A stretch of DNA of 37,725 bases, taken from contig JAYELL010000055.1 of assembly GCA_034717495.1 (NCBI GenBank), positions 1-37,725 of the forward strand, written 5' to 3'. Below the pieces are notes generated by a model. That model searched no databases and was not told the origin of the DNA. It saw only the letters and a list, made by a program, of their open reading frames with translations. Source of the DNA: Chloroflexota bacterium (GTDB lineage Bacteria > Chloroflexota > Anaerolineae > JAAEKA01). A program made the translations under genes and the position numbers. Shown one piece after another: positions 1 to 7,522 of the stretch (positions within the stretch are counted from its first letter, which is position 1; the number at the start of each line of letters is the position of its first letter).

Positions 1-4
1 CCAT
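1..4 (-). CDS. Possible 5' end of a divergent gene leaving the window
   Basis: On the minus strand an ATG lies at positions 4-2, preceded by a perfect AAGGAGG Shine-Dalgarno sequence (complement of 9-15) with a 4-nt spacer. This looks like the start of a gene reading leftward out of the window. Only one full codon is visible, so neither the frame nor the product can be tested. The strong ribosome site is the only support. Confidence 0.35.
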
Positions 5-68
5 GCAACCTCCTTGAATCCGGGGTTGGCGGGGAAAAACATGGGTGTCACCCTGATTTTGGGGGCAA

Positions 69-473
69 GTGAGAGATTGTCGATCAGATAATGCTGGATG
101 GGTTGGTTGCCCTGGAGATTGTTTCCATATGCGCGAGGATGGGCCGGTTCTGGTGCGGCTGGCCGAGATCAACCATATCGACGACAAGGAAGGCAAGCCG
201 GTTGGAATCAACCGCTATATCGGCCGGCGTCCGTTGCTCGCCTTCGGTAACTCCGACGGCGACCACCAGATGCTGCGATGGACAGCTGCTGGCGACGGTC
301 TGCGTTTCATGGGTATAGTACACCATACCGATGCCGAGCGCGAATGGGCCTATGATCGCGGGGCAGATTTCGGTGGCCTTGACAAGGCCTGGGACGAGGC
401 TGTTGAGAAGGGATGGACCGTGGTTGACATGAAAAATGATTGGCGGCGGATTTATCCACCACCGAAATCATGA
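69..473 (+). pseudogene. HAD-family phosphatase, C-terminal remnant
   Basis: From about position 129 the reading frame encodes the C-terminal third of a haloacid-dehalogenase-like phosphatase. It contains the acidic motif IV segment LAFGNSDGDHQML and the tail VDMKNDW. It matches residue by residue the end of the complete 306-aa HAD protein at 34003-34923. The catalytic N-terminal motif (DNDGT) and the cap region are absent. The 20 codons before position 129 look unrelated, while a short match (LEIVSIC, compared with IETVFELC in the full gene) appears in another frame just upstream. This indicates a frameshift near 125-130 on top of a 5' deletion. The nominal GTG start at 69 has no convincing ribosome site. 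I read it as a decayed duplicate rather than a working enzyme. Confidence 0.75.
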
Positions 474-546
474 TATGCTGACAATATGACATGCCAATAT
501 GCCAAGATGTCAGGATGTCAAAATACAGAATCATGACATGCTGATA
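466..546 (+). repeat. Short imperfect direct repeats, AT-rich
   Basis: AATCATGATATGCTGA (466-481) recurs as AATCATGACATGCTGA (529-544), 63 bases apart. Between them lie further ATGACATGC- and ATGTCA-like words. The stretch is AT-rich compared with its surroundings and sits between two gene fragments. It is too irregular for a CRISPR array and no function is evident. Confidence 0.5.
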
Positions 547-559
547 TAGTGACGTAGGA

Positions 560-772
560 TTGTACTTACAGGCACATCCTGTGGTAGAATATGAAAATCG
601 CCGCAAGGTGCAATCCGATCTGCGCGAGCGCCTCAAGGCGCAATTCGCAGCGGAAGGTATCCAGTTGGTGTTGCCTCAACGAGGTAGTTTCAGGAATAAC
701 GGCTTTTACGTCCCATGGCACAAGGCCCTGGCTGTGCCAACCACAACCACAATGAATGTTTCATCAATCTAA
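560..772 (+). pseudogene. Probable C-terminal remnant of an MscS-type mechanosensitive channel
   Basis: The first 40 or so codons read YENRRKVQSDLRERL followed by KAQFAAEGIQLVLPQR. This resembles the C-terminal alpha/beta domain of small-conductance mechanosensitive channels, which typically ends with an amphipathic helix and then AGI-x-(I/F)-P-x-PQR. No membrane or pore helix is present, and after the PQR motif the frame runs into unrelated sequence (VPTTTTMNVSSI). The nominal start is a TTG. With the HAD remnant just upstream, this looks like a zone of gene decay. The match is short, so another regulator tail is possible. Confidence 0.45.
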
Positions 773-793
773 TTTCTATTTTGGAGGTTACTC

Positions 794-1678
794 ATGACTC
801 AACGCAATTTGCAACCGGTACAACGAGAACGCAACTGGGCGGTCTACATCCTGTTTTTCCTGGCCGTCATCGCTGGCATCCTGGCATTCGTCGATGCCGC
901 TCGCTACATGGGCTGGCTGCCCATCGCTACGTTTGGCGAACTGAAATTCGTGTTGCCTGACGCCAGATGGTTTGCCGCCCTGATGTCTGCCCTGGTAGGC
1001 GTGATCTGGTTCGTCGTGGCCAAATGGCTGTGGGATCTTAATCCCTCAGGTTGGCTGTTCGTAGTGGTGATCGCTGTGATCAACCTGATCTTCCTGTTCC
1101 TGTCGATTCTGGGCAAGACTACCTTCAGCGACGTGCTGATTCCGGTCATTGTCAACGTTCTGGCATTGATCCTGGCGTTGCTGCCGAGCACCAAACAGGC
1201 TTTCATTCCACCGTTGCCCTCGAAGGACGCCGTTCAGGATGCAGCCGACAGGACCGCGGCAGCCCGCACTGCTTCCGTTGCGGCTACGGCCGACAAGGTT
1301 GCTGACAAGGCAACCGACGCAACCGCCACTACTGGCGCAGCTGTCGCCGATGCAGCAGATGACACGGCAGATGCCGTTACAGAGTCAGCGGCTGCAATCG
1401 CGGCTGCCGCCGAAGCAGTCGATGCCGCTCCCGGCGTCGATTTGACGCAGATCGAAGGCGTTGGCCCCAAGATCGCTGAAGTGCTGCGAGCAGCCGGTAT
1501 CAATTCCTATGCCGAGTTGGCAGCTACTTCGCCCGAGGAACTGCACAAAATCCTGGCCGATGCCGGCATTTCTGCCAAGCCCGATACATGGCCCTCGCAG
1601 GCCCAGCTGGCTGCTGCAGGGCGCTGGAAGGATCTCGAAGCGATCCAGGCGCAACTGAAGGGTGGGCGGACAGCCTGA
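794..1678 (+). CDS. 4-TM membrane protein with Ala-rich linker and C-terminal helix-hairpin-helix domain
   Basis: The start is an ATG with GGAGG at 782-786. Residues 13-131 form four hydrophobic segments (about 13-39, 58-79, 86-106, 114-131) with the conserved stretch KWLWDLNPSGW between them. This part is closely similar to the whole 137-aa protein at 24232-24645. Residues about 140-210 are a low-complexity Ala/Asp/Thr linker, probably extended. Residues about 214-292 are an HHH domain of the ribosomal-L21-like/DUF4332 type: IEGVGPKIAEVLRAAGI, then AELAATSPEEL, a TWPSQAQLAAAG turn, and a final helix. Such domains usually bind nucleic acid or mediate protein contacts; which applies here is unknown. 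The topology prediction leaves the HHH end probably cytoplasmic. It is followed by two hairpins. Confidence 0.8.
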   Translation: MTQRNLQPVQRERNWAVYILFFLAVIAGILAFVDAARYMGWLPIATFGELKFVLPDARWFAALMSALVGVIWFVVAKWLWDLNPSGWLFVVVIAVINLIFLFLSILGKTTFSDVLIPVIVNVLALILALLPSTKQAFIPPLPSKDAVQDAADRTAAARTASVAATADKVADKATDATATTGAAVADAADDTADAVTESAAAIAAAAEAVDAAPGVDLTQIEGVGPKIAEVLRAAGINSYAELAATSPEELHKILADAGISAKPDTWPSQAQLAAAGRWKDLEAIQAQLKGGRTA

Positions 1679-1688
1679 CAGGCCAGTT

Positions 1689-1709
1689 GGGCGACCCTGA
1701 CGGTCGCCC
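1689..1709 (+). terminator. Hairpin after the HHH membrane protein gene
   Basis: GGGCGACC (1689-1696) pairs perfectly with GGTCGCCC (1702-1709) across a 5-nt loop, and flanking GCCAG/CTGGC can extend the stem. It starts 10 bases after the stop codon. There is no U-run, so this is a terminator-like or RNA-stabilising hairpin rather than a canonical intrinsic terminator. Confidence 0.5.
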
Positions 1710-1728
1710 TGGCATAACCCGTCACCCG

Positions 1729-1755
1729 GGGCAGGTGTCTTCTTGGCACCTGCCC
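1729..1755 (+). terminator. Second tandem hairpin
   Basis: GGGCAGGTG (1729-1737) pairs with CACCTGCCC (1747-1755), a perfect 9-bp stem with a 9-nt loop. It lies 20 bases beyond the first hairpin and about 95 bases before the next start codon. Two consecutive strong hairpins suggest a transcript boundary between the HHH protein and the phosphodiesterase gene. Confidence 0.5.
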
Positions 1756-1848
1756 TTGCACTGCCCAGCCCAGGCGAGCGCATCTGAAGATAGTTGTGCA
1801 TACCTGGGCTGGTGCAAGAAACCTCTGCCTTTACACCGGAGAAACCCA

Positions 1849-4176
1849 ATGGTTAAAAATACAGCTCAAGGCGAGACTCCTGCCTACTTGCAGGAGGAGA
1901 ACCCTGTCGGTCCGGACTGGCTGAGTCCCGGCTGGCGCAAGTTTTTTACGGTCCTGCTGGGTATCGTTTTTTTCCTCTCCTTCCTGGCCTTCACCCTGGG
2001 GCTCGCTGTGCGGCGAGATATACTGAGTCCCACGCTTTATAGCGAAGCGCTGGCGGAAAACAACATCTACGAGCGGGTCTACACCGACCTGTTGGCCGAT
2101 CCGGCGGTACAGGATCAGGTCGCGGAGATCACAGGAATCGACATCGACTTGATCGTGGGTGAGGCATATGCCCAGGTGGTAAGCGCGCTTTACCTGATCC
2201 TGCCACCGGCAAGAATGCAGGCAGCCACAGAGCAGTTTTTCACCAGCCTGACCTCCTATCTTTCTGGTGAGACAGAGCAGTTAGAGGAGAATCTGGGCCT
2301 GGGTGCTGCGCTAACGCCGGAGGTTTTGGCGGACCATGTGGTGAAAGCAGCGACGGCAGCAGCTGTAGAGGCAATTGACAAGACTACCCCGATCGTCGAA
2401 CGCAGGGCTGAGAAGTTGGTGGAGGAAGAGCTGGTCGCGTACATGGACCAGATCAGCCAGGGCCGGTTGGGGCCGATTCCGAACCGGCTACTCAGAACCA
2501 CTGTTGCCGGCCTCTCTCTAGCCGCAAGTGAGCAGTTGGTCGATCTACTGCTGGGACCGGCTGCAGAAACGGCCAGCGACCAGACTCGTCTGCAGATCGA
2601 GGCCGCGCTGGCGGCGGATGATCTGCCCAGCGCCATATCGTTTGCCACAACGGCGCGGCTCCAGCTCCGGGTAAGCGACGCGATCACCAGGGCAGAGCCG
2701 AGGCTGGCCGAAACGCAGGCCTTGATCGGGATATCCGGCGCCGCGCAGGCCATCGGCGAGACGCGAGACTCTCTGGTCGCCGGACTGAACACAGTACGGG
2801 GTTACGCTGGGATACTGCAGGCGGCGCTGATTCCGCTGGCTATTATTATGCTGGTGAGCCTGTTGCTGATCGGGTGGCTGAACAGTAACAGCCTGCGTTC
2901 GGCGCTGCGGGCGGTGGGATGGACCCTGTTTGCCTCCAGTGGTGTGGTGCTGCTTGTCTGGCTGATCGCTGGATTCTTCCTGCGTTCAACCCTGCAGAGC
3001 AAGCTGGCAGCGGCCCAGGTGGGCACGGCCAGCCTGGACAGCATGATCGACGATGTGCTCGGTTCCCTGGCGCGCGGGGTGTGGGAGTCGGTTTGGGGCA
3101 TCGCTCTTTTTTGGCTGATCCTTGGACTGATCAGCCTGGCCTTTGGCTACAGCGAAAAACTGCTGGCGTTCCTGTATCGTTTGCTGGCGCCGGTGTGGGA
3201 ATACAAGTGGCGGGTGTTGGCTGGTCTATTGGGCCTGTTCGTGCTGGTACCGCTGGTGTGGAACCTGTTCACCGCTGACAGCCGGGCTGCCAATCAACCC
3301 TGCAATGGCCATGTCGAGCTGTGCGATCGCCCCATCAACGAGGTCGCCTATGCTACCAGCCACAACTCCATGTCCATCGCCGAGTATGGCTGGGTGTGGC
3401 CGATGCACGATGGCACGATTAGCGAACAGCTGGAGGCCGGAGTCCGGGCGCTGCTGATAGATACCCATTACCTGGACAATGAGGAAGCCAGGGAAGAGCA
3501 GATTGCATCGTTGTCCGGTCCGGAGGAAAGGGTGGCCCGGCGTGCCATCAACATCTTCGTGCCACCCGATCAGGACGGCACCTACATGTGCCACCAATTG
3601 TGCGGGTTTGGCTTCACCGTACTGGACGATTCTCTGGGTGAGATCAAGACCTTCCTGAACGAGAACCCAAGGGAAGTACTTTTCATCGTCATCCAGGACG
3701 AGATATCGTCAGAGGATACGGAGCAGGCAATTGAGCAAGCTGGCCTGGTGCCGACGATCTATTCGCATCAGGAGGGTGAACCCTGGCCCACCTTGCGGGA
3801 GTTGATCGATCGCAACCAGCGCTTGATCGTGATGGCGGAGAACGAAGGCCCGCCACCGGAATGGTATACCAATGTCTGGAACTCAACGGAGGAAACGCCC
3901 TACACCTTCGTGGTACCAGAGCAGTTCAATTGCGAACCTAACCGGGGCGACACCGGCAAACCCTTCTTCCTGCTGAACCACTGGATCCAGCGGGGGTCCC
4001 CCAACCGGGTGGATGCGGCCATCGTCAACGAGTATGATTTCCTGCTGGATCGGGCAGAGCAGTGCGCCGAAGAGCGGGGACAGATTCCCAACTTTGTGGC
4101 CGTGAACTGGTATGGGCAGGGCGATCTCTTTGGTGTGGTGGATACACTGAACGGCGTCGACCAGGGGACCGAGTAG
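1849..4176 (+). CDS. Membrane protein with extracytoplasmic PI-PLC-like phosphodiesterase domain
   Basis: I start this gene at the ATG at 1849 (GGAG at 1838-1841), giving 775 aa. A longer in-frame extension back to 1588 overlaps the preceding gene and the hairpins and is unlikely. A first TM segment lies at about residues 31-53. A roughly 260-residue, probably external, acidic helical region follows, then four TM segments near 321-345, 355-378, 410-435 and 454-475. The C-terminal 300 residues resemble PLC-like phosphodiesterases (TIM-barrel X domain). H505 in TSHNSM and H582 in MCHQLC are the likely catalytic histidine pair, with EQLEAGVRALLIDTH between them and VLFIVIQDE as a later strand. 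The family cleaves phosphodiester bonds of phosphoinositides or related lipids; the substrate here is unknown. Calcium or metal dependence cannot be read from the sequence. Confidence 0.75.
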   Translation: MVKNTAQGETPAYLQEENPVGPDWLSPGWRKFFTVLLGIVFFLSFLAFTLGLAVRRDILSPTLYSEALAENNIYERVYTDLLADPAVQDQVAEITGIDIDLIVGEAYAQVVSALYLILPPARMQAATEQFFTSLTSYLSGETEQLEENLGLGAALTPEVLADHVVKAATAAAVEAIDKTTPIVERRAEKLVEEELVAYMDQISQGRLGPIPNRLLRTTVAGLSLAASEQLVDLLLGPAAETASDQTRLQIEAALAADDLPSAISFATTARLQLRVSDAITRAEPRLAETQALIGISGAAQAIGETRDSLVAGLNTVRGYAGILQAALIPLAIIMLVSLLLIGWLNSNSLRSALRAVGWTLFASSGVVLLVWLIAGFFLRSTLQSKLAAAQVGTASLDSMIDDVLGSLARGVWESVWGIALFWLILGLISLAFGYSEKLLAFLYRLLAPVWEYKWRVLAGLLGLFVLVPLVWNLFTADSRAANQPCNGHVELCDRPINEVAYATSHNSMSIAEYGWVWPMHDGTISEQLEAGVRALLIDTHYLDNEEAREEQIASLSGPEERVARRAINIFVPPDQDGTYMCHQLCGFGFTVLDDSLGEIKTFLNENPREVLFIVIQDEISSEDTEQAIEQAGLVPTIYSHQEGEPWPTLRELIDRNQRLIVMAENEGPPPEWYTNVWNSTEETPYTFVVPEQFNCEPNRGDTGKPFFLLNHWIQRGSPNRVDAAIVNEYDFLLDRAEQCAEERGQIPNFVAVNWYGQGDLFGVVDTLNGVDQGTE

Positions 4177-4235
4177 AGTGATCGATAAGCGAAACAATTG
4201 AGCAAGACTTACATACAAGACAAGGAGAACTGATC

Positions 4236-4790
4236 ATGACTGCAGTGGCTGAAAGCCATTCTTCCAGGTGGTGGATCCCCCTGTTACAGGGGATCCTATC
4301 TATCATTGTTGGTATTATGTTCCTGATGAAACCAATCGCAACCTCGGCCACCGCCGTGTTGGTGTTGGGAATCTATTGGCTCATCATCGGCGGGTTCGAC
4401 CTCATCAGTCTCATCTGGAATCGCACCGCCTGGGGATGGAAGCTGTTCACCGGTATCATCGGTATCCTGGCAGGTGGCCTGATTGTTAGCTCGTATTTCG
4501 GCAACAGTGCCATGCCACTGGTCGACGTGCTGGGTACAACCGCGGCAGTGGGCCTTGCCCTCTCGGTCGTGCTAGGAATCCTGGGCATCCTCTACGGCAT
4601 TTTCGCCCTGATTGGCGCCTTCACCGGCGGCGGTTGGGTGGCCGGTGTCCTGGGTGCCCTGGGCGTCGTCTTTGGCCTCATCATCCTCTTCAATCCTGCC
4701 CTGGTTGCTCTGGGATTGCCCTTTGTGATCGGTATCTGGTTACTGGTCAGCGGTGTCTTCCTGATAATCAGTGCCTTTCGTTTGCGCTGA
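4236..4790 (+). CDS. HdeD/DUF308-family membrane protein
   Basis: The 184-aa protein has an excellent start (AAGGAG followed by ATG at 4236). It is almost entirely hydrophobic, with about six TM helices arranged as three repeats of the DUF308 unit. The opening WWIPLLQGILSIIVGIMFL and the internal VLGIYWLIIGGFDLI are typical of the family. Members include E. coli HdeD, linked to acid resistance at high cell density, but the molecular activity is not established. It lies 59 bases after the phosphodiesterase gene and is probably co-transcribed with it. A second DUF308 protein occurs at 33235-33993 with a different hydrophilic tail. Confidence 0.85.
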   Translation: MTAVAESHSSRWWIPLLQGILSIIVGIMFLMKPIATSATAVLVLGIYWLIIGGFDLISLIWNRTAWGWKLFTGIIGILAGGLIVSSYFGNSAMPLVDVLGTTAAVGLALSVVLGILGILYGIFALIGAFTGGGWVAGVLGALGVVFGLIILFNPALVALGLPFVIGIWLLVSGVFLIISAFRLR

Positions 4791-4807
4791 CCTGGCTGCT
4801 TCCAGAA

Positions 4808-4887
4808 GACCGCGGACCGCAGACGACGGACGGCAGATGCTTGTTGGCAAGAATCAGCCGCGGTCGGTGGTCCGCGGTTCGCGGTCC
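4808..4887. repeat. GC-rich imperfect inverted repeat
   Basis: The arm at 4808-4836 (begins GACCGCGGACCGCAGAC) is an imperfect inverted copy of 4857-4887 (contains GGTGGTCCGCGGTTCGCGG), around a loop of about 20 nt. It occupies most of the 141-bp gap between the HdeD gene and the channel fusion. It could fold into a long hairpin in either transcript. It has the look of a dispersed intergenic repeat, which only a genome-wide search could confirm. Confidence 0.6.
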
Positions 4888-4931
4888 TCTTGGATAGCGG
4901 GTACTAATGGAGTCTGGTTGATCCTATCTCA

Positions 4932-7517
4932 ATGAACGTTTCGACCGATGCAGTGGAACTGACAAACCGGGCCATCGAGGCTCTATCGCGAGGCGACCAT
5001 GTGTCTGCACGGGCGGACCTGGTCGCATCGCTGCGCCTGGATCCAGACAACGAAAAGGCCTGGCTATGGCTCTCGGAGATCGTCGACAGCGATGAGGAGC
5101 GGCGCTATTGCCTGGAAAAGGCAGTGGCGATCAATCACAGGAGTCTGGCTGCCCGGGCGTTGCCTGACCTGCAGGACGCGGACCCAGAAGCTCCCACTGA
5201 GTTGAAATCACTGGACGAGCCTCCGGCGCCGCCAGATCTGGCAGCTTTGCCCGATCCTCACGCCGAACAGGTAAGGCGTTGGGAATGGGTGGCGATCCTG
5301 GGGGTCCTTGCGCTGCTGGCCGCCGCAGCACTGGTCTTCTTTTTGAGAAACGTACCGAGGACAGAGGGCAGCACCATTTACGTCGCTCTTGTGGCACCAC
5401 TGACTGGCGAGCGCGCCAGCGTTGGGCAAGAGATGCGCTACGGAGTCGAAAGCTATTTCGCCGGTGTGAACGAAGCGGGCGGGATAGATGGGCAGCATGT
5501 CGAGGTGTTGGTATACGATGATGCCAACGATCCCGAACTGGCCCGGCAACGGGCGCAGGAGGTTGTCGAGGATGGCCGGGCCCTGCTGGTGATCGGTCAC
5601 AGCACCAGTAGCGCCTCCCTGGCAGCCGCACCGATCTACCAGGCCGCCGGTTTGCCGGCCATCAGCGGCAGCGCCACAACCGATTCGCTGACGGTCGATT
5701 ATCCCTGGTATTTTCGCACCCTGTTCAACAACAGTCAACAGGGTCAATTCCTGGGGGCCTATGCAGCCTTCATACTGGATATGCGCCGGGCTGGCGTCGT
5801 CTACAGCGATGATGCCTACGGACAAAGTCTCATGGACGACTTCATCGATGAGTTCGGCGAACGGGGGATTGTGCCTTACCGCTGGGCATTGGCAGCGGAT
5901 GCCGGGGAACAAACTGCGGTCGTTGAAGAAGTCATCGATGAGGCGACTGGCGATCATCCGCCGGAGGTGATATTCCTTGCCGTGCTGGACCAGGACGCCC
6001 GTGACCTGATCGTGGCGCTGCGCCGTGCTGGCTTTGAGGGTTTGATCATCGGCACCGATTCGGTGGGCCGGCCTGCCTTCCCACTCAACTTCGTGGACGA
6101 AGCTGAGGAGAGGGATCAACCTGGCTTCTTCACCACGAACCTCTTGGCAGCTTCGCCACTGATATTCGATACGGCAACGGCCGAGGCTCAGGATCTGGCG
6201 GCCGATTATCAGGCGGACCTGAGCTCGTTCCCCAGTTGGACCGTGGCCAAGTATTACGATGCCGCGTTATTGGCGGCCTACGGTATCGGGCAGGCCGACA
6301 TAGCGGACGACGCGGTTGCAAGCGAGATTACCGGCGAGCGCATTCGTGATACTATGGCATCTGTGAACTCTTTTGAGACGGCGTTGCAGGGCATCAACGG
6401 TCCGCTCTACCTGGATGAAGAACGAACCGCCGTGCAACCGATGGCTATCGGCACCTTTGCCAACCGGATTTTCCAGTCGGCGCCCACTCAGTTGATGCCG
6501 CTGCTCGACCTTCGCGATCTTGACCTGGTGGAAGAAGCGCAAGAAGGCCTGCTTCTGCGGATAGGTGATCAACTTGTGCGGGTGGTTCGCGTGGTCTATT
6601 CCGGCATGGAGATCAACGAGATCAGTGACGTAGACCTGAGCGACTCCTCCTATCTTGTGGATTTTTATCTGTGGCTGCGCTTCACTGGCGACGAGCAGGC
6701 AGCGGACATCGTGTTCAGCAACGCGGTGCAAGGTGGATTGACACCGGGCAGGCCCATTCGCGCTGATGTGTACGACGGCGTCAACTATCGATTGTATCGG
6801 GTGAAGGCCAGATTCAGGGAACCTTTTGATTTTCGGGACTACCCCTTCGACCAACAGAACCTTACCGTGCGCTTTCAGAACGAAACCGCGACCCGCGATC
6901 AGATCCTGTATGTTGTGGATAAGCCAACTGACTCAGAGGATGTCGAGGGGCTGGCAGTTACCGTAAGCGTGCCCGATTCTTTTCCTGCCATCGCGAGCTG
7001 GATCGTGCGGGGAATCGTGCTGTTCCAAGATGTGGTTCGCACCGACTCCTCCTTTGGTGACCCGAGACTTGGCGATGAGGATGTGCGTGTCGAGTACTCC
7101 CGTTTCAACGCGGATGTTCGGTTGCAGCGAGATGCTTTGGGCTTTCTGGCCAAGCACCTGGTGCCCTTGCTGTTGTTGATTTCGCTGCTGTACGCCAGCC
7201 TGTTTGTGCCCTTCGGTACCGGTCTGGTGATTCGGGTCAATCTGGCAACCATCAGTATCCTGACCAGCGCAGTGCTTCTGGGAAATATCTCCGACCGTTT
7301 GCCGGATATCGGTTACACGGTGGCCATCGAATATGGGTTCTATTTTTTCTTCGCGCTGGCCCTGGGCGCCGTGGTTGTGGCAATCATCGGCAATCGCTGG
7401 AGCGTAGAGGGTGAAACGACCAGGATCAGGCAGCTAAACCTCTTCACCAGATTTCTTTTTCCCGTCCTGGTTTTTGCCGTGGTACTGGTCTACGTAGTTC
7501 AGTATGCGGTTAGGTAA
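4932..7517 (+). CDS. Fusion: cytoplasmic helical domain, TM, LIV-type periplasmic binding protein, pentameric ligand-gated ion channel
   Basis: An 861-aa protein in four parts. Residues 1-85 are a TPR-like helical region (DHVSARADLVASLRLDPDN). Residues about 118-141 are a TM anchor. Residues about 148-525 are a type I periplasmic binding protein of the branched-chain amino-acid/ABC ligand-binding class (PLTGERASVGQEMRYGV; VLVYDDANDP; AAPIYQAAGLPAISGSA). Residues about 540-730 match the extracellular beta-sandwich of pentameric ligand-gated channels, including SSYLVDFYLWLRFTGD and the Pro-loop DFRDYPFDQQNLTVRF near residue 633; prokaryotic GLIC has DFRLFPFDRQ there. Four channel helices follow at about 738-760 (M1), 765-787 (M2, RVNLATISILTSAVLL), 794-820 (M3) and 836-860 (M4). 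The paired cysteines of animal Cys-loop receptors are absent, as in other bacterial members. Inference: a small-molecule-gated channel whose binding protein is built in. Confidence 0.85.
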   Translation: MNVSTDAVELTNRAIEALSRGDHVSARADLVASLRLDPDNEKAWLWLSEIVDSDEERRYCLEKAVAINHRSLAARALPDLQDADPEAPTELKSLDEPPAPPDLAALPDPHAEQVRRWEWVAILGVLALLAAAALVFFLRNVPRTEGSTIYVALVAPLTGERASVGQEMRYGVESYFAGVNEAGGIDGQHVEVLVYDDANDPELARQRAQEVVEDGRALLVIGHSTSSASLAAAPIYQAAGLPAISGSATTDSLTVDYPWYFRTLFNNSQQGQFLGAYAAFILDMRRAGVVYSDDAYGQSLMDDFIDEFGERGIVPYRWALAADAGEQTAVVEEVIDEATGDHPPEVIFLAVLDQDARDLIVALRRAGFEGLIIGTDSVGRPAFPLNFVDEAEERDQPGFFTTNLLAASPLIFDTATAEAQDLAADYQADLSSFPSWTVAKYYDAALLAAYGIGQADIADDAVASEITGERIRDTMASVNSFETALQGINGPLYLDEERTAVQPMAIGTFANRIFQSAPTQLMPLLDLRDLDLVEEAQEGLLLRIGDQLVRVVRVVYSGMEINEISDVDLSDSSYLVDFYLWLRFTGDEQAADIVFSNAVQGGLTPGRPIRADVYDGVNYRLYRVKARFREPFDFRDYPFDQQNLTVRFQNETATRDQILYVVDKPTDSEDVEGLAVTVSVPDSFPAIASWIVRGIVLFQDVVRTDSSFGDPRLGDEDVRVEYSRFNADVRLQRDALGFLAKHLVPLLLLISLLYASLFVPFGTGLVIRVNLATISILTSAVLLGNISDRLPDIGYTVAIEYGFYFFFALALGAVVVAIIGNRWSVEGETTRIRQLNLFTRFLFPVLVFAVVLVYVVQYAVR

Positions 7518-7522
7518 CCAAT

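Noticed and set aside
466-546. Possible CRISPR-like repeat cluster
   Set aside because: There are only two near-identical words, with irregular spacing and no uniform spacers or cas genes.
1588-1848. Upstream extension of the phosphodiesterase gene
   Set aside because: It overlaps the HHH gene and runs through two strong hairpins; the ATG at 1849 has its own ribosome site.
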